Source of the DNA: Desulfamplus sp.
GTDB taxonomy: Bacteria; Desulfobacterota; Desulfobacteria; Desulfobacterales; Desulfobacteraceae
Direction of reading: 5' to 3'
NCBI GenBank assembly: GCA_015231705.1
Contig: JADGBC010000006.1
Location: forward strand, 1-46,210
DNA length: 46,210 nt
Every line of letters starts with the position of its first letter. The first letter of the stretch is position 1. Shown here in pieces: positions 15,551-24,647 of this stretch. Under the pieces are notes generated by a model, which worked only from the letters and a program-made list of their open reading frames with translations, was not told the origin of the DNA and did not search any database. Made by a program: the position numbers and the translations under genes.

Positions 15551-18500
15551 TCATTTAATCTCCTTTTGATTATCAGGTGGAAGAGGAGATATGTAGCCAA
15601 TAAGCAGCATCAGGCCACCTACCGCAAGAAACGAAATAATTCTTGCAACGGTTCTTATGCCTGAAAGATCAACAGTAAAGAGTTTTAATACAAGCAGTGC
15701 AAGCAGGAAAGCTCCGCAAAACCACATCTTTCGTCTGCCGGTTCTTGCTGCAAAGGCGGTTATAAAAAGAGCCATAACACCCCAGAGAATTGATATGGAA
15801 GCCTGAAAAACCACAGAATCGGCAAGATCATGCAGGTCAAAAGGAATATTAAAATAAAAATGGACAATACGACCTGTAACAAAGTTAAGCCAGATAAAAA
15901 CAAGAATTAACACGACAGCCTTCTTGTTTATTAGGTGGCTGACTTTATGCATCTTGTCTCTTTCTTTGTTTTGAGGATATGATGAGCTGCTCCATAGTGC
16001 TGAGGATTCTTTAGATGGATCTGAGGTTTTTTTGGAGGAATCTGAGGATTCTCTCAATGGTTCTGCGGATGCTCTCAATGGTTCTGAGGATTTAATGCTG
16101 TTTTTGGTGTAAGGCAGAGCAAACGTCCAGAAAGCAAGCACGATAAGGACAAAACATTGTGAGAGTTCAAGCGGGTTTATAAGAGGAATGTACGGCACAA
16201 ATAGAGGATCTCCATGATAGAAATTGCTCCTCAAAATCCACAATATCAAAAAAAATGTCAAAATTGTGATGCCTTTCCCGAAATAGTATTCTGCATGTTT
16301 TCCAACCGGCCATTTTAAAAGTTCCCCTTTATGGATAAGAAAGAGGATAAAAAGAGCCGGTACAACTCCCCAGCAGATTTTTGACCATACAAGTAAATGG
16401 TCATATGGAATAAGTGAGTAGTCAGATGGGTTTACGAACTGTTTGACAGCCCATGCCGTTTCATGTGAAAGGATAAAGATCAGAAGCCACATGGTCACAA
16501 GATGAGACCATGCAGTCAGCTTGAGTTTCAAATAGATAAATCTGGTTTCAGGGTCGGCAGTTTTTCCGCTTGTTATTTCATTCTTTTCGTTGTTGTTTTC
16601 ATTCTTTCCACTGGTTTGATCATTCAGATATTTGTCAAATTGCCACAAAAGACCATACTGAACTGCAAAAGATGCAATCCAGACCGCTGCTCCCCATTTG
16701 GCAAAAAGATGGGAGTTGCCATAAAGATCAAACAGTCCCAATGCAAGTGAGCATATCATCACAGGCAAAAAGAGCATCATTGCACAAAGAAGGTTCTTCC
16801 ACCTCAATCTGACGGAAATGACGGATAGAATATGGCAGCTTACGGCACAGTAAAGAAGAAATGCGAGATATTTATGTAAAGAGTAATATTTATCCAAAGC
16901 TGTAAAATGGTGGTCAATTTCATTTGCCCCGCCTCCAAACCACCAGACAAGCCCCCACACAAGAAGTGGAATGTGAAAATAGCTCTCCCAGATTCTGAGT
17001 TTTGTATTTATATATGATTTTTCTGTGGTCTCAAAGATTTGAGAAGCAGTATGAGTGCTCGGGGAGATGTTAGAAGAAATAGAACTGTTATCAGCACAGA
17101 AGTACGCATGGATATAATAAGATGAAAAGAGGCCGGCAATGCTTATAAATAGAGCTCCCAGATATATCTGGTTGAAAAAGATCATGCTTGATGAATGAAT
17201 GGTATGGGAATCTATACCAGAATAGTATTGATGTATAGAATTGTAATGGGAAAAAAGATCGCTAAAAGAGTGCGACATATAAAAGGGATGGTTGTGGTTG
17301 GCACAGATAAATGCGATACCTGCACCTAACTGGAGAAGTATGCCAAAGAGTCTGGCAAGCAAGCGATTCTGGCGAGTCCCTACCCAGATCATTGCAGCAC
17401 CCTCAAGAGCCCATGCACTTGATGTCCATCTGCCATCCAATGCAAGTGGAATGGCAAGGCTTCCAAAAACAACGCCCATTGCAAGAAATGCCTCGGTGAG
17501 CATTCTCATTCCCTCTACAAGGCGATTCCATAAAACTGTTGCCAAAATAATGTAAAATAGACCCAGACCCAGTGCACTTATTGCAAGTCCATACTCCATA
17601 TGTTCTACCAGAGTGCTTTGCAGCCCAAAGGCAACTACAGGAAGGCCAAATACTATAGGACCGTCAATAAATCCTTTGAGTTTAGGGGGTTGTTGATGTG
17701 CAAAAAGAACAGAGATGGTGACATAAAAAAGAAAAAAGAGGATCAGGAAGGGTTCTGTTGTTGAAAAAAAATCAAGGTTGTAATATTTGCTGCCCCACAA
17801 AGAACAGATGACAAAGGTAAAGGCAAATCCAACAAGGTTGAGTTCTCTCCACGCCTTGAACCATGCAATTCCAAGAACTCCACAGTTTAGAATGGCATAA
17901 TAGGAAAATAGCATCACATGGCTGCCTCTGCCGGTGGACATAAGCACTGGAGCGATAAATCCACCTATAATTCCTGATACAGCTAATGACTTTGCATCCT
18001 GCATAACAGCCAGAGCACCGGAAAAAGCAACTATCATTATCATAATTACAAGAGAGAAGGTAGTCGGCAGAAGGTGATACAGCTTTGATGCTGCAAAAAC
18101 AGTAAGATAGAGTATGCCTATACCGCCACCTTGAAGTACAAGTCCATAGTTTCTGGATACCTTGTTCTTCATTGACCAGCCTGTCATAAGCATGGCAAGT
18201 CCAGTTGCTGCAACAGCTATCAATCTGAACTCAATAGGAAACAGGTTGTGCTGGGCTGCGTATTTGAGCAAAAAAGAGACACCAAAAAAAATAACTATTA
18301 TGCCTGTCTTAAGAACCACATTGCCGGTTGTGAAAAAGGCTTTGATATAGTCAATAATGGCTTTTATATGATTTGAAAAGGTACTTTTTTTTCTCTCGTA
18401 TTGAGCATCTGTTATATTCTGAGTTTTTACATGTATATTCTGAGTCTTTACATGAATTTCATTTTCTTGAGGTTCTGGAGGATGTTTTTTCTGATCCGAA

Positions 18501-18787
18501 AAGCAGTGTTCAATGGCTGAAGGTGAGGGAGATTGAGTATGTGGTGCGGGTTGTTCTGATGCAGGTTGCTCTGATGTAGTTTGTTCTGGTGCAGGCTGTT
18601 CTGATGTAGTTTGTTCTGGTGTAGGCTGCTTTGATCCAGGTTGCTCCAGGGTGGCAATGCGTTTTCGCAAAGAGAGGATTTGAGCAAAAAAGAGACCAAG
18701 AACGAAACCAAAGATATGGTTGCCGGAATAGCGAGGGATCATACCGGCAAGGATGGCAAAAACAATACCCAGAAAGATATATCGCAT
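15551..18787 (-). CDS. DUF2339 family polytopic membrane protein
   Basis: This is a very large membrane protein (about 1,078 aa from the chosen start) with more than 20 hydrophobic helices. It has one N-terminal helix, a low-complexity cytoplasmic linker (repeats of PEQTTSEQPA), then the helical array. LMTGWSMKNKVSRNYGLVLQGGGIGILYLTVFAA and GIIGGFIAPVLMSTGRG are DUF2339 hallmarks. Function is unknown; it pairs with the DUF3999 gene downstream. A second low-complexity loop (SSEPLRASAEPLRESSDSSK) lies near the C-terminus. The track begins with GTG at 18829, but ATG at 18787 (MRYIFLGIVFAI) has AGGA upstream and gives a cleaner first helix, so I chose that one. Confidence 0.88.
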   Translation of the reverse strand: MRYIFLGIVFAILAGMIPRYSGNHIFGFVLGLFFAQILSLRKRIATLEQPGSKQPTPEQTTSEQPAPEQTTSEQPASEQPAPHTQSPSPSAIEHCFSDQKKHPPEPQENEIHVKTQNIHVKTQNITDAQYERKKSTFSNHIKAIIDYIKAFFTTGNVVLKTGIIVIFFGVSFLLKYAAQHNLFPIEFRLIAVAATGLAMLMTGWSMKNKVSRNYGLVLQGGGIGILYLTVFAASKLYHLLPTTFSLVIMIMIVAFSGALAVMQDAKSLAVSGIIGGFIAPVLMSTGRGSHVMLFSYYAILNCGVLGIAWFKAWRELNLVGFAFTFVICSLWGSKYYNLDFFSTTEPFLILFFLFYVTISVLFAHQQPPKLKGFIDGPIVFGLPVVAFGLQSTLVEHMEYGLAISALGLGLFYIILATVLWNRLVEGMRMLTEAFLAMGVVFGSLAIPLALDGRWTSSAWALEGAAMIWVGTRQNRLLARLFGILLQLGAGIAFICANHNHPFYMSHSFSDLFSHYNSIHQYYSGIDSHTIHSSSMIFFNQIYLGALFISIAGLFSSYYIHAYFCADNSSISSNISPSTHTASQIFETTEKSYINTKLRIWESYFHIPLLVWGLVWWFGGGANEIDHHFTALDKYYSLHKYLAFLLYCAVSCHILSVISVRLRWKNLLCAMMLFLPVMICSLALGLFDLYGNSHLFAKWGAAVWIASFAVQYGLLWQFDKYLNDQTSGKNENNNEKNEITSGKTADPETRFIYLKLKLTAWSHLVTMWLLIFILSHETAWAVKQFVNPSDYSLIPYDHLLVWSKICWGVVPALFILFLIHKGELLKWPVGKHAEYYFGKGITILTFFLILWILRSNFYHGDPLFVPYIPLINPLELSQCFVLIVLAFWTFALPYTKNSIKSSEPLRASAEPLRESSDSSKKTSDPSKESSALWSSSSYPQNKERDKMHKVSHLINKKAVVLILVFIWLNFVTGRIVHFYFNIPFDLHDLADSVVFQASISILWGVMALFITAFAARTGRRKMWFCGAFLLALLVLKLFTVDLSGIRTVARIISFLAVGGLMLLIGYISPLPPDNQKEIK

Positions 18788-18823
18788 AACAACCATTCCT
18801 GTTTTGTAATGTCGTTCAGGAAT

Positions 18824-18869
18824 GGACACGGTGCATCAATCAATACTTTTCAATCAACATACCGTGTCC
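18824..18869. promoter_or_regulatory. Inverted repeat upstream of the DUF2339 gene
   Basis: GGACACGGT and ACCGTGTCC are perfect 9-bp arms with a 28-base AT-rich spacer that contains CAATCAATAC and CAATCAACAT. It lies in the tkt-DUF2339 gap and could be an operator or a leader hairpin. Confidence 0.4.
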
Positions 18870-18941
18870 CTATTTTATAAGACTGCTGTTTATTTTTCCA
18901 ACAGCATGTCCGCGAATTAAATGATTTATCGTGATGAGGTT

Positions 18942-21050
18942 TTATCTGGCTGAAACAAGACTTTTTGCCTGCTCCACAATATTTGCGGTACTTATGCCAT
19001 ACTCCTCAAGTACCTTTTCTCCCGGGGCAGAAGCACCAAACTTGTTAATGCCTATCACTTTGCCGCCGTCTCCGACATAACGCTCCCATCCCATTGTAAT
19101 TCCGGCTTCCACAGCAAGTCTTGTTTTGATATCGCCTGGCAGGACTCTTTCTCGATATGGTGCAGGGGCTTTTTCAAACAGCTCCCAACTTGGCATGCTT
19201 ACGACTCTTGTGCGAATTCCCAGTTTTTCAAGCTCGGCAGCGGCATTGACGCACAGATGGACTTCAGATCCGGAGGCAATCAAAATTATGTCTATATCTT
19301 GCTTCTCAACACCTTTGGTCTCTTCCTCAATTTTGGTAGAATCATTGGCCTTGATGTCAGTCTCGATTTTGGAACTTGCCTGTGCATTGATACCATCTAC
19401 ATCCTTTAGAATATATGCCCCATAACGCAAAGATCCGTCTCTTCCGGTAGGGTCTTTTTCCAGAATTGGAAGATTTTGGCGGCTTAATATAAGTGCTGTA
19501 GGTGCATCAAGAGTTATAAGGGCAACTCTCCACGCATCTGCTGTTTCATTTGCATCGGCTGGACGGATAACATTAAGACCTGGAATGGCTCTTAAAGATG
19601 CAAGATGTTCAACCGGCTGATGAGTTGGGCCATCTTCTCCAACAGCCACGCTGTCATGGGTAAATACATAGATCAGAGGCAGTTTCATAAGAGAGGCGAC
19701 TCTTACAGCGGGTCTGACATAATCTGCAAACACAAGAAAGGTTCCTCCATAAGGGCGGATGCCGCCATGAAGATACATGCCGGACATGATTGCACCCATT
19801 GCGTGCTCTCTGACACCGAACCTTATATTTCTGCCGTCATAAAAGCCTTTCTGAAAGTCACTGAATCCTGAAAGATATGTGTTGTTGGACGGGGCAAGAT
19901 CAGCAGAGCCACCCATTAGAACCGGCAGATTTTTTGCGATGGAGTTGAGAACTTTTCCAGAGGCCGCACGAGTTGCAATGGGTTTGTCTTTTGGCGAGAA
20001 TAGAGGAATTTCACTGTCCCACCCTTGAGTAAGATAGCCGCTTACAGCATCTGCAAATGCTGCTGCAAGCTCAGGAAATTCTGATTTGTAATCGTCAAAA
20101 ATATCCTGCCACTGCTGCTCCTGATCCTCTCCTCTTTTTACAGTTTTACGGCATTCATTGAGAACCTCATCAGGTACGTAAAAATCCTTATCCACAGGGA
20201 CTCCGTAAAACTCTTTTACCAATCTTATCTCATCTGCACCAAGAGGAGAGCCGTGTGCTCCGCATGTACCCTGCTTGTGCGGGCTGCCATAGGCAATTTT
20301 GGTAGTGACCTTGATAAGGGTTGGTTTGTCTGTCTCTTTTTGTGCAGCTTCAATTGCAGCGGCAATAGCCTCTGTATCATTGCCGTCAGAAACAGATACC
20401 ACATGCCAGTTCATTGCTTCAAATTTTGCTTTTACATCCTCTGTAAATGCAATTGCGGTACTGCCTTCAATTGAGATCGAGTTATCATCATAAAGACAGA
20501 CAAGTTTTCCAAGACCCAGGTGGCCTGCAAGCGAAACAGCTTCTGAGGCAACTCCTTCCATCAGATCTCCATCTCCGCACATGACATAGGTAAAGTGATT
20601 GATCAGCTCTCTTGTTTCTGTGTTGAACCGCGAAGCCATGTGTCGCTCTGCCATAGCCATTCCAACTGCGTTGGCAATTCCCTGGCCAAGAGGGCCTGTT
20701 GTGGTCTCAACTCCTGGTGTGTGCCCAAATTCAGGATGGCCTGGGGTGCGGCTGCCCCACTGCCTGAAATTTTTAAGATCATCAAGATCAAGTCCGTATC
20801 CATCAAGATAGAGCATACTGTAAAGCAGCATGGAGGCGTGTCCTCCTGAAAGGACAAATCTGTCGCGGTCAACCCAGGCCGGATTTGCAGGGTTGTGCTT
20901 CATGTATCTGTTCCATAGTACAAATGCAGTGGGTGCAAGTCCCATCGGTGCACCAGGGTGTCCGGAATTTGCCTTCTGGATGGCATCTATTGAAAGTGTT
21001 CTTATTGTGTGAATACATAGTTGTTCAAGGTCTTTGGTGGCAGCAGCCAT
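18942..21050 (-). CDS. tkt: Transketolase
   Basis: This thiamine-diphosphate enzyme of the pentose phosphate pathway moves two-carbon units between sugar phosphates. The 702-residue protein has the TPP motif [14 protein letters not shown]...[11 protein letters not shown], the active-site His regions (SGHPGAPMG and TGPLGQGI), [14 protein letters not shown] and [20 protein letters not shown]. Bacterial enzymes are usually about 660 aa; the excess is a polar insert near 555-590 ([20 protein letters not shown]) between AYILKD and [10 protein letters not shown], where others have a short loop. The insert falls at the start of the C-terminal domain, away from the active site. GGAGAGAAAAATG gives a good start. 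It is probably monocistronic. Confidence 0.97.
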   Translation of the reverse strand: MAAATKDLEQLCIHTIRTLSIDAIQKANSGHPGAPMGLAPTAFVLWNRYMKHNPANPAWVDRDRFVLSGGHASMLLYSMLYLDGYGLDLDDLKNFRQWGSRTPGHPEFGHTPGVETTTGPLGQGIANAVGMAMAERHMASRFNTETRELINHFTYVMCGDGDLMEGVASEAVSLAGHLGLGKLVCLYDDNSISIEGSTAIAFTEDVKAKFEAMNWHVVSVSDGNDTEAIAAAIEAAQKETDKPTLIKVTTKIAYGSPHKQGTCGAHGSPLGADEIRLVKEFYGVPVDKDFYVPDEVLNECRKTVKRGEDQEQQWQDIFDDYKSEFPELAAAFADAVSGYLTQGWDSEIPLFSPKDKPIATRAASGKVLNSIAKNLPVLMGGSADLAPSNNTYLSGFSDFQKGFYDGRNIRFGVREHAMGAIMSGMYLHGGIRPYGGTFLVFADYVRPAVRVASLMKLPLIYVFTHDSVAVGEDGPTHQPVEHLASLRAIPGLNVIRPADANETADAWRVALITLDAPTALILSRQNLPILEKDPTGRDGSLRYGAYILKDVDGINAQASSKIETDIKANDSTKIEEETKGVEKQDIDIILIASGSEVHLCVNAAAELEKLGIRTRVVSMPSWELFEKAPAPYRERVLPGDIKTRLAVEAGITMGWERYVGDGGKVIGINKFGASAPGEKVLEEYGISTANIVEQAKSLVSAR

Positions 21051-21160
21051 TTTTCTCTCCTGTTTTGCGGTTGTTTAAATTTTGGTATATCTTTTGATAT
21101 GAACAATCTGTTTTACTCAAAAACGACACCTTGCTATCGCTTCTTGGGCATATTAGCATC

Positions 21161-21247
21161 TGTCTGAATCAGGATGGCCAGGATTTACAGGATGGACAAG
21201 ATTTTTATCCTGTAATTCCTTTCATCCTGAAAATCCTGATTCTGACA
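21161..21247. repeat. Family C palindromic repeat, copy 2
   Basis: TGTCTGAATCAGGAT and ATCCTGATTCTGACA are the ends (one mismatch). Inside are GGATTTACAGGAT and ATCCTGTAATTCC, a second nested pair. It lies between tkt and the solute-binding protein gene. Confidence 0.85.
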
Positions 21248-21291
21248 GTGTTGACAAGGCTTTTGACTGGATAGGTGTCGAATTGGAGGTT

Positions 21292-22083
21292 TTAATTAAT
21301 GCTTTCTGTCATATCTAAAGGGTCAATACCGTATTTTTCAAATATTTTTCCATACTCGTCAGTGCTTTTAAACTCCAAGAGTGTTTTTGAAAAATCATCA
21401 CATAATTTTTTAACTTCTCTGGCTTTTGAAAATCCCACATACAGTTTTTGGGTATGAATTGGAGGGACAAGAAATTTGATTTTATCTTTTACTCCCATTT
21501 GTGATGCGTATCCGCTCACAACAGCCTGATTTTCAGCCGCCAGTTCATGCCTTCCGCTCATAAGTTTTCTTATAAGCATCTGAGGATTATGGGCAAGGTC
21601 TTTTGTCAGGTAATCTGCTTTATCAAAAACTTCACCGTAACTGAACCCTGCAATCACTCCTATGCTGTAGGGCTTTAAATCCTGATAAGATCCGTTGAAG
21701 TTAATCTCTGTATCTCTTTTTGTAAAAAAAACGGTTTTTGAAATACTTATATGTGTATCTGGAAAATAGGTGTATTTTTCTCTTTCAGGAGTTTTTAAAA
21801 GAGATACAAGAACATCTGCCTGACCATATTCAAGATTGCTCAAACATCTTTTCCAGGGATATTTTACAAATTCTGCATCCATGTTCATTTTTTTTAGAAC
21901 TGCCTTCAATATATCTATCTCAAACCCAAGAGCCTCTCCATTTTTCTCATATGTATATGGAAACCAATCTGTATATACAACTTTAAGCTTGTTGGTTTGA
22001 CTGTCAATTTGATTGTATATTGTATATGTAACGAGAAACGCAAAAAGAGAACATGCAATAATCTTTTTTTTAAATATAGTCAT
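21292..22083 (-). CDS. Periplasmic solute-binding protein (SBP_bac_3 type)
   Basis: The protein is 263 aa with an N-terminal signal segment (KKKIIACSLFAFLVTYTIYN) and an extracellular solute-binding protein family 3 body: LKVVYTDWFPYTYEKNGEALGFEIDILKAVLKKMNM, then WKRCLSNLEYGQADVLVSLLKTPEREKYTYFPD and KIFEKYGID at the end. Family members bind polar amino acids for ABC transport or act as orphan sensors. No permease or ATPase gene lies nearby, so it may be an orphan or work with a transporter encoded elsewhere. No lipobox is clear. Ligand is not predictable. Confidence 0.85.
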   Translation of the reverse strand: MTIFKKKIIACSLFAFLVTYTIYNQIDSQTNKLKVVYTDWFPYTYEKNGEALGFEIDILKAVLKKMNMDAEFVKYPWKRCLSNLEYGQADVLVSLLKTPEREKYTYFPDTHISISKTVFFTKRDTEINFNGSYQDLKPYSIGVIAGFSYGEVFDKADYLTKDLAHNPQMLIRKLMSGRHELAAENQAVVSGYASQMGVKDKIKFLVPPIHTQKLYVGFSKAREVKKLCDDFSKTLLEFKSTDEYGKIFEKYGIDPLDMTESIN

Positions 22084-22114
22084 GGCTAAAATGCCTTGTT
22101 ATAGTTTTCCAGAT

Positions 22115-22188
22115 AATTAAATTGGTGGAAATGTTGCCTGAGACCACGGATAAAGGGTTTGTCTCACCAAAAGACTTTTCTGGAAGTC
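22115..22188 (-). repeat. Family E repeat, copy 2
   Basis: On the minus strand it begins GACTTCCAGAAAAGTCTTTT, then GGTGAGACAAACC, GTGGTCTCAGGC and CACCAATTTAATTA. It matches 9662-9735 over about 74 bases with a handful of differences and lies between two minus-strand genes. Confidence 0.8.
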
Positions 22189-22209
22189 TATAGAGTGCCC
22201 TTAAAGAGT

Positions 22210-23079
22210 TTAAAGTGCTCTCATGTACTCGGGTCTGAGTCGAACTTTACCTTGCAATGCCTGAGCAATCAGAGCAAGGGTCTTCTCCTTGTCCTGTGGA
22301 AGATTTGCCCTGATCGGAAGATAGTTTGATGCATGGTTTGCATGAAAAAGACCAGAGGTCAGATTCGTTGTTGCAATCATGGTTCCAAGTTCGGTGAGCA
22401 TCTCATCAGGTGTGATAAGTTCAAAATCTCCATTTTGGTACTCGGTGTGCATCTGGGTTCCTGGTATCAACATCAAGCTCAGTGCTCCGACATATTCAGG
22501 ATCTATGGCGGAGAGCACCCTTCCTGTCTCTGTTGCATGGATATTTGATCGTTCTCTGCCCGCAAGTCCAAGAAGAACTGTAATCGAAAGTTTGATCCCC
22601 GCACTTCTTATCTTTTTGCCCATCTCAACCATTTTGATAGAGTCAGCTCCTTTGTCTACACGCCTCAAAGTTACGTCATCACCTGTTTCAAGCCCCATGT
22701 AGGCAATCTTGACTCCAAGTTTTCGCAGCTCTTTGAGTTCATCCAGAGTTTTCATCTTGATGCTCTTTGTGTTTGCATAAAGCCCGATTCGCTCAATCCA
22801 GGGCAGTCGTTCGTTTATCCTCTCAAGAATCGGCACAAGCCTTTTTTGCGGGATTATAAGAGCATCTCCGTCACAGATAAAAAGCCTTGTCTGGCGTTTG
22901 CAGTATTTGGCTGCAAATTCAATATCCTCAAAAATCACGGGGTCTTTTTTTATGGTAAAGCGTTCTCCCTTGTATGCCCCGCAAAAAGTGCATTTATTGT
23001 GGGAGCATCCGACTGTAACCTGTAACAGAATACTGTCAGCTTCGCTTGGTGGTCTTATAATATTTCCTTCATAATGCAT
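22210..23079 (-). CDS. Radical SAM protein, Elp3/MiaB-like domain
   Basis: This 289-residue radical SAM enzyme has its [4Fe-4S] ligands in CSHNKCTFCGAY (C-x4-C-x2-C as read, close to the usual C-x3-C-x2-C), ICDGDAL on the second strand, and MGLETGDDVTLRRVDKG, typical of Elp3-like radical SAM folds. The C-terminus (SNYLPIRANLPQDKEKTLALIAQAL) is seen in a group of short, uncharacterised radical SAM proteins. The substrate is unknown. It stands alone, with repeat E after it and repeat A upstream. The start ATG gives the conserved MHYEGNIIRPPSEA. Confidence 0.88.
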   Translation of the reverse strand: MHYEGNIIRPPSEADSILLQVTVGCSHNKCTFCGAYKGERFTIKKDPVIFEDIEFAAKYCKRQTRLFICDGDALIIPQKRLVPILERINERLPWIERIGLYANTKSIKMKTLDELKELRKLGVKIAYMGLETGDDVTLRRVDKGADSIKMVEMGKKIRSAGIKLSITVLLGLAGRERSNIHATETGRVLSAIDPEYVGALSLMLIPGTQMHTEYQNGDFELITPDEMLTELGTMIATTNLTSGLFHANHASNYLPIRANLPQDKEKTLALIAQALQGKVRLRPEYMRAL

Positions 23080-23132
23080 AATGTTTTCTTAATTTCCTGT
23101 CTGTTAACGTTTTTAAAAAGAAGTACCTCTAA

Positions 23133-23227
23133 TTTATGTGAAAGTCTCTTCAAATAGCTGTGCTTATGTGACTTTCATTGTTCGTTGTGGCCGAGAGCCA
23201 ATACCTCGCTCCGACCGTGCCGGTTAT
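23133..23227 (+). repeat. Family A intergenic repeat, copy 4 (long 3' module)
   Basis: TTTATGTGAAAGTCTC and GTGACTTTCATTG form a perfect 8-bp stem. The long module GGCCGAGAGCCAATACCTCG and CCGTGCCGGTTAT follows. It lies between the flavoprotein and radical SAM genes, 76 bases from the flavoprotein stop. Confidence 0.9.
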
Positions 23228-23302
23228 TAAAATAAGAGTGCCTTTTCATGGCAAACTTTTTATTAATTTAACTGAAACTATCTTAAAACACAATAGATCT
23301 GA

Positions 23303-24616
23303 TCACACTGCCTGACCAGCACACCAGCCCGAAGACCACGCCCATTGCAGATTGTAGCCCCCAAGCCATCCTGTTACATCGAGTACCTCTCCGGTAAAGA
23401 AAAGCCCCTTTACATCGCGGGCTTCCATAGTCTTTGAAGAGATAAAATCACAGTCAACTCCGCCTACTGTAACCTCTGCGGTTCTGTATCCTTCAGTTCC
23501 AGCTGGCTTTATAACCCACTGCTGAAGTTTGTCTGATATCAACCTCAACTCTCTGTGCGAAATTTCGGCAAGTCTCATTTCACAGTATTTTTCAGGAATA
23601 AGTGCGGCTATAAGGCGTTTGGGCAGCATTGCAGATAAGATGAATTTCAATTTTTTCCCTGTAGAAGGGTGTTCCTGTGTCTGTTGGCGTAGTTGATGAC
23701 GATGATGGTGTTGCTGTGTTTCCGGAGATTTTCTTTTCTGAACCTGTTGATATTCCTTGGTCAGATGCTCAAACAGATCAACTTCCGGCAGTAGATTTAG
23801 CCTGACAGTTCCCCCCGGGGTCCAGTATGATGATATCTGTAAAATTACAGGTCCACTCAATCCCCTGTGTGTGAAGAGAATATTCTCTCTGAATATCTGT
23901 TCTCCTGTTTCAACAATGGCATCAAGAGCAATACCGGAAAGAGGGGATAATATCTTTTTGTCATCAGGGTTAAGGGTAAATGGAACAAGTCCTGCACGGG
24001 GAGACCATATATTTATGCCGAATTGCTCTGCAACTCGATATCCGAATGGTGTAGCTCCGCAAGAAGGGATAGAGAGGCCACCGGTGGCAATGACAAGTGA
24101 TCTGCATTGATATATCTTATTTTGTGCAAAGACCTTGAACAGATGATCTTTATTTTGTATCTTCTGCTCTCTAACTTCTGCCTGTTCTATGTTGCTTGTA
24201 GATTTTAACTTTTCTATACGCTCTATCTTGCATGACATCTCTATGGTTATATTTGTATTTTGACACTCTTTCAGGAGCATTTCAATTATATCACGGGAAC
24301 TGTTCAGACAGAAAAGCTGGCCATGAGCCCTCTCTTCAAATTTTATATTGTGCAAGCGGACAAGTTCGATAAAATCCCATTGGGTATATCGCTTAATGGC
24401 AGATTTGCAAAAATGGGGATTATGAGAAATGTAGTTCTCAGAAGAGATGTTAAGGTTTGTGAAGTTGCAGCGTCCTCCACCTGACATGAGAATTTTGCTG
24501 CCAGGTTGTTTTGCATGGTCAAGTACCATCACTGTTTGACCACGTTTTCCAGCGGTAATGGCACACATGAGGCCTGAAGCTCCGGCACCAATAATTATCA
24601 CATCTGTTTGAGTCAT
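23303..24616 (-). CDS. HI0933/YhiN family flavoprotein
   Basis: The protein is 437 aa and binds FAD through VIIGAGASGLMCAITAGKRG near the N-terminus. Family signatures follow: KILMSGGGRCNFTN, LVIATGGLSIPSCGATPFGY and the C-terminal VTVGGVDC...GLFFTGEVLDVTGWLGGYNLQWAWSSG. The physiological reaction of this widespread family is not settled. An insert near 295-325 (SPETQQHHHRHQLRQQTQEH) is rich in His and Gln and is not expected in the family; it sits on the variable second domain. Its DNA repeats CAxCAx units, suggesting slippage. ATG with no clear ribosome site. Confidence 0.9.
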   Translation of the reverse strand: MTQTDVIIIGAGASGLMCAITAGKRGQTVMVLDHAKQPGSKILMSGGGRCNFTNLNISSENYISHNPHFCKSAIKRYTQWDFIELVRLHNIKFEERAHGQLFCLNSSRDIIEMLLKECQNTNITIEMSCKIERIEKLKSTSNIEQAEVREQKIQNKDHLFKVFAQNKIYQCRSLVIATGGLSIPSCGATPFGYRVAEQFGINIWSPRAGLVPFTLNPDDKKILSPLSGIALDAIVETGEQIFRENILFTHRGLSGPVILQISSYWTPGGTVRLNLLPEVDLFEHLTKEYQQVQKRKSPETQQHHHRHQLRQQTQEHPSTGKKLKFILSAMLPKRLIAALIPEKYCEMRLAEISHRELRLISDKLQQWVIKPAGTEGYRTAEVTVGGVDCDFISSKTMEARDVKGLFFTGEVLDVTGWLGGYNLQWAWSSGWCAGQAV

Positions 24617-24647
24617 TGTTTTTTCAATTAACTGCCTGCAGTTTCTA

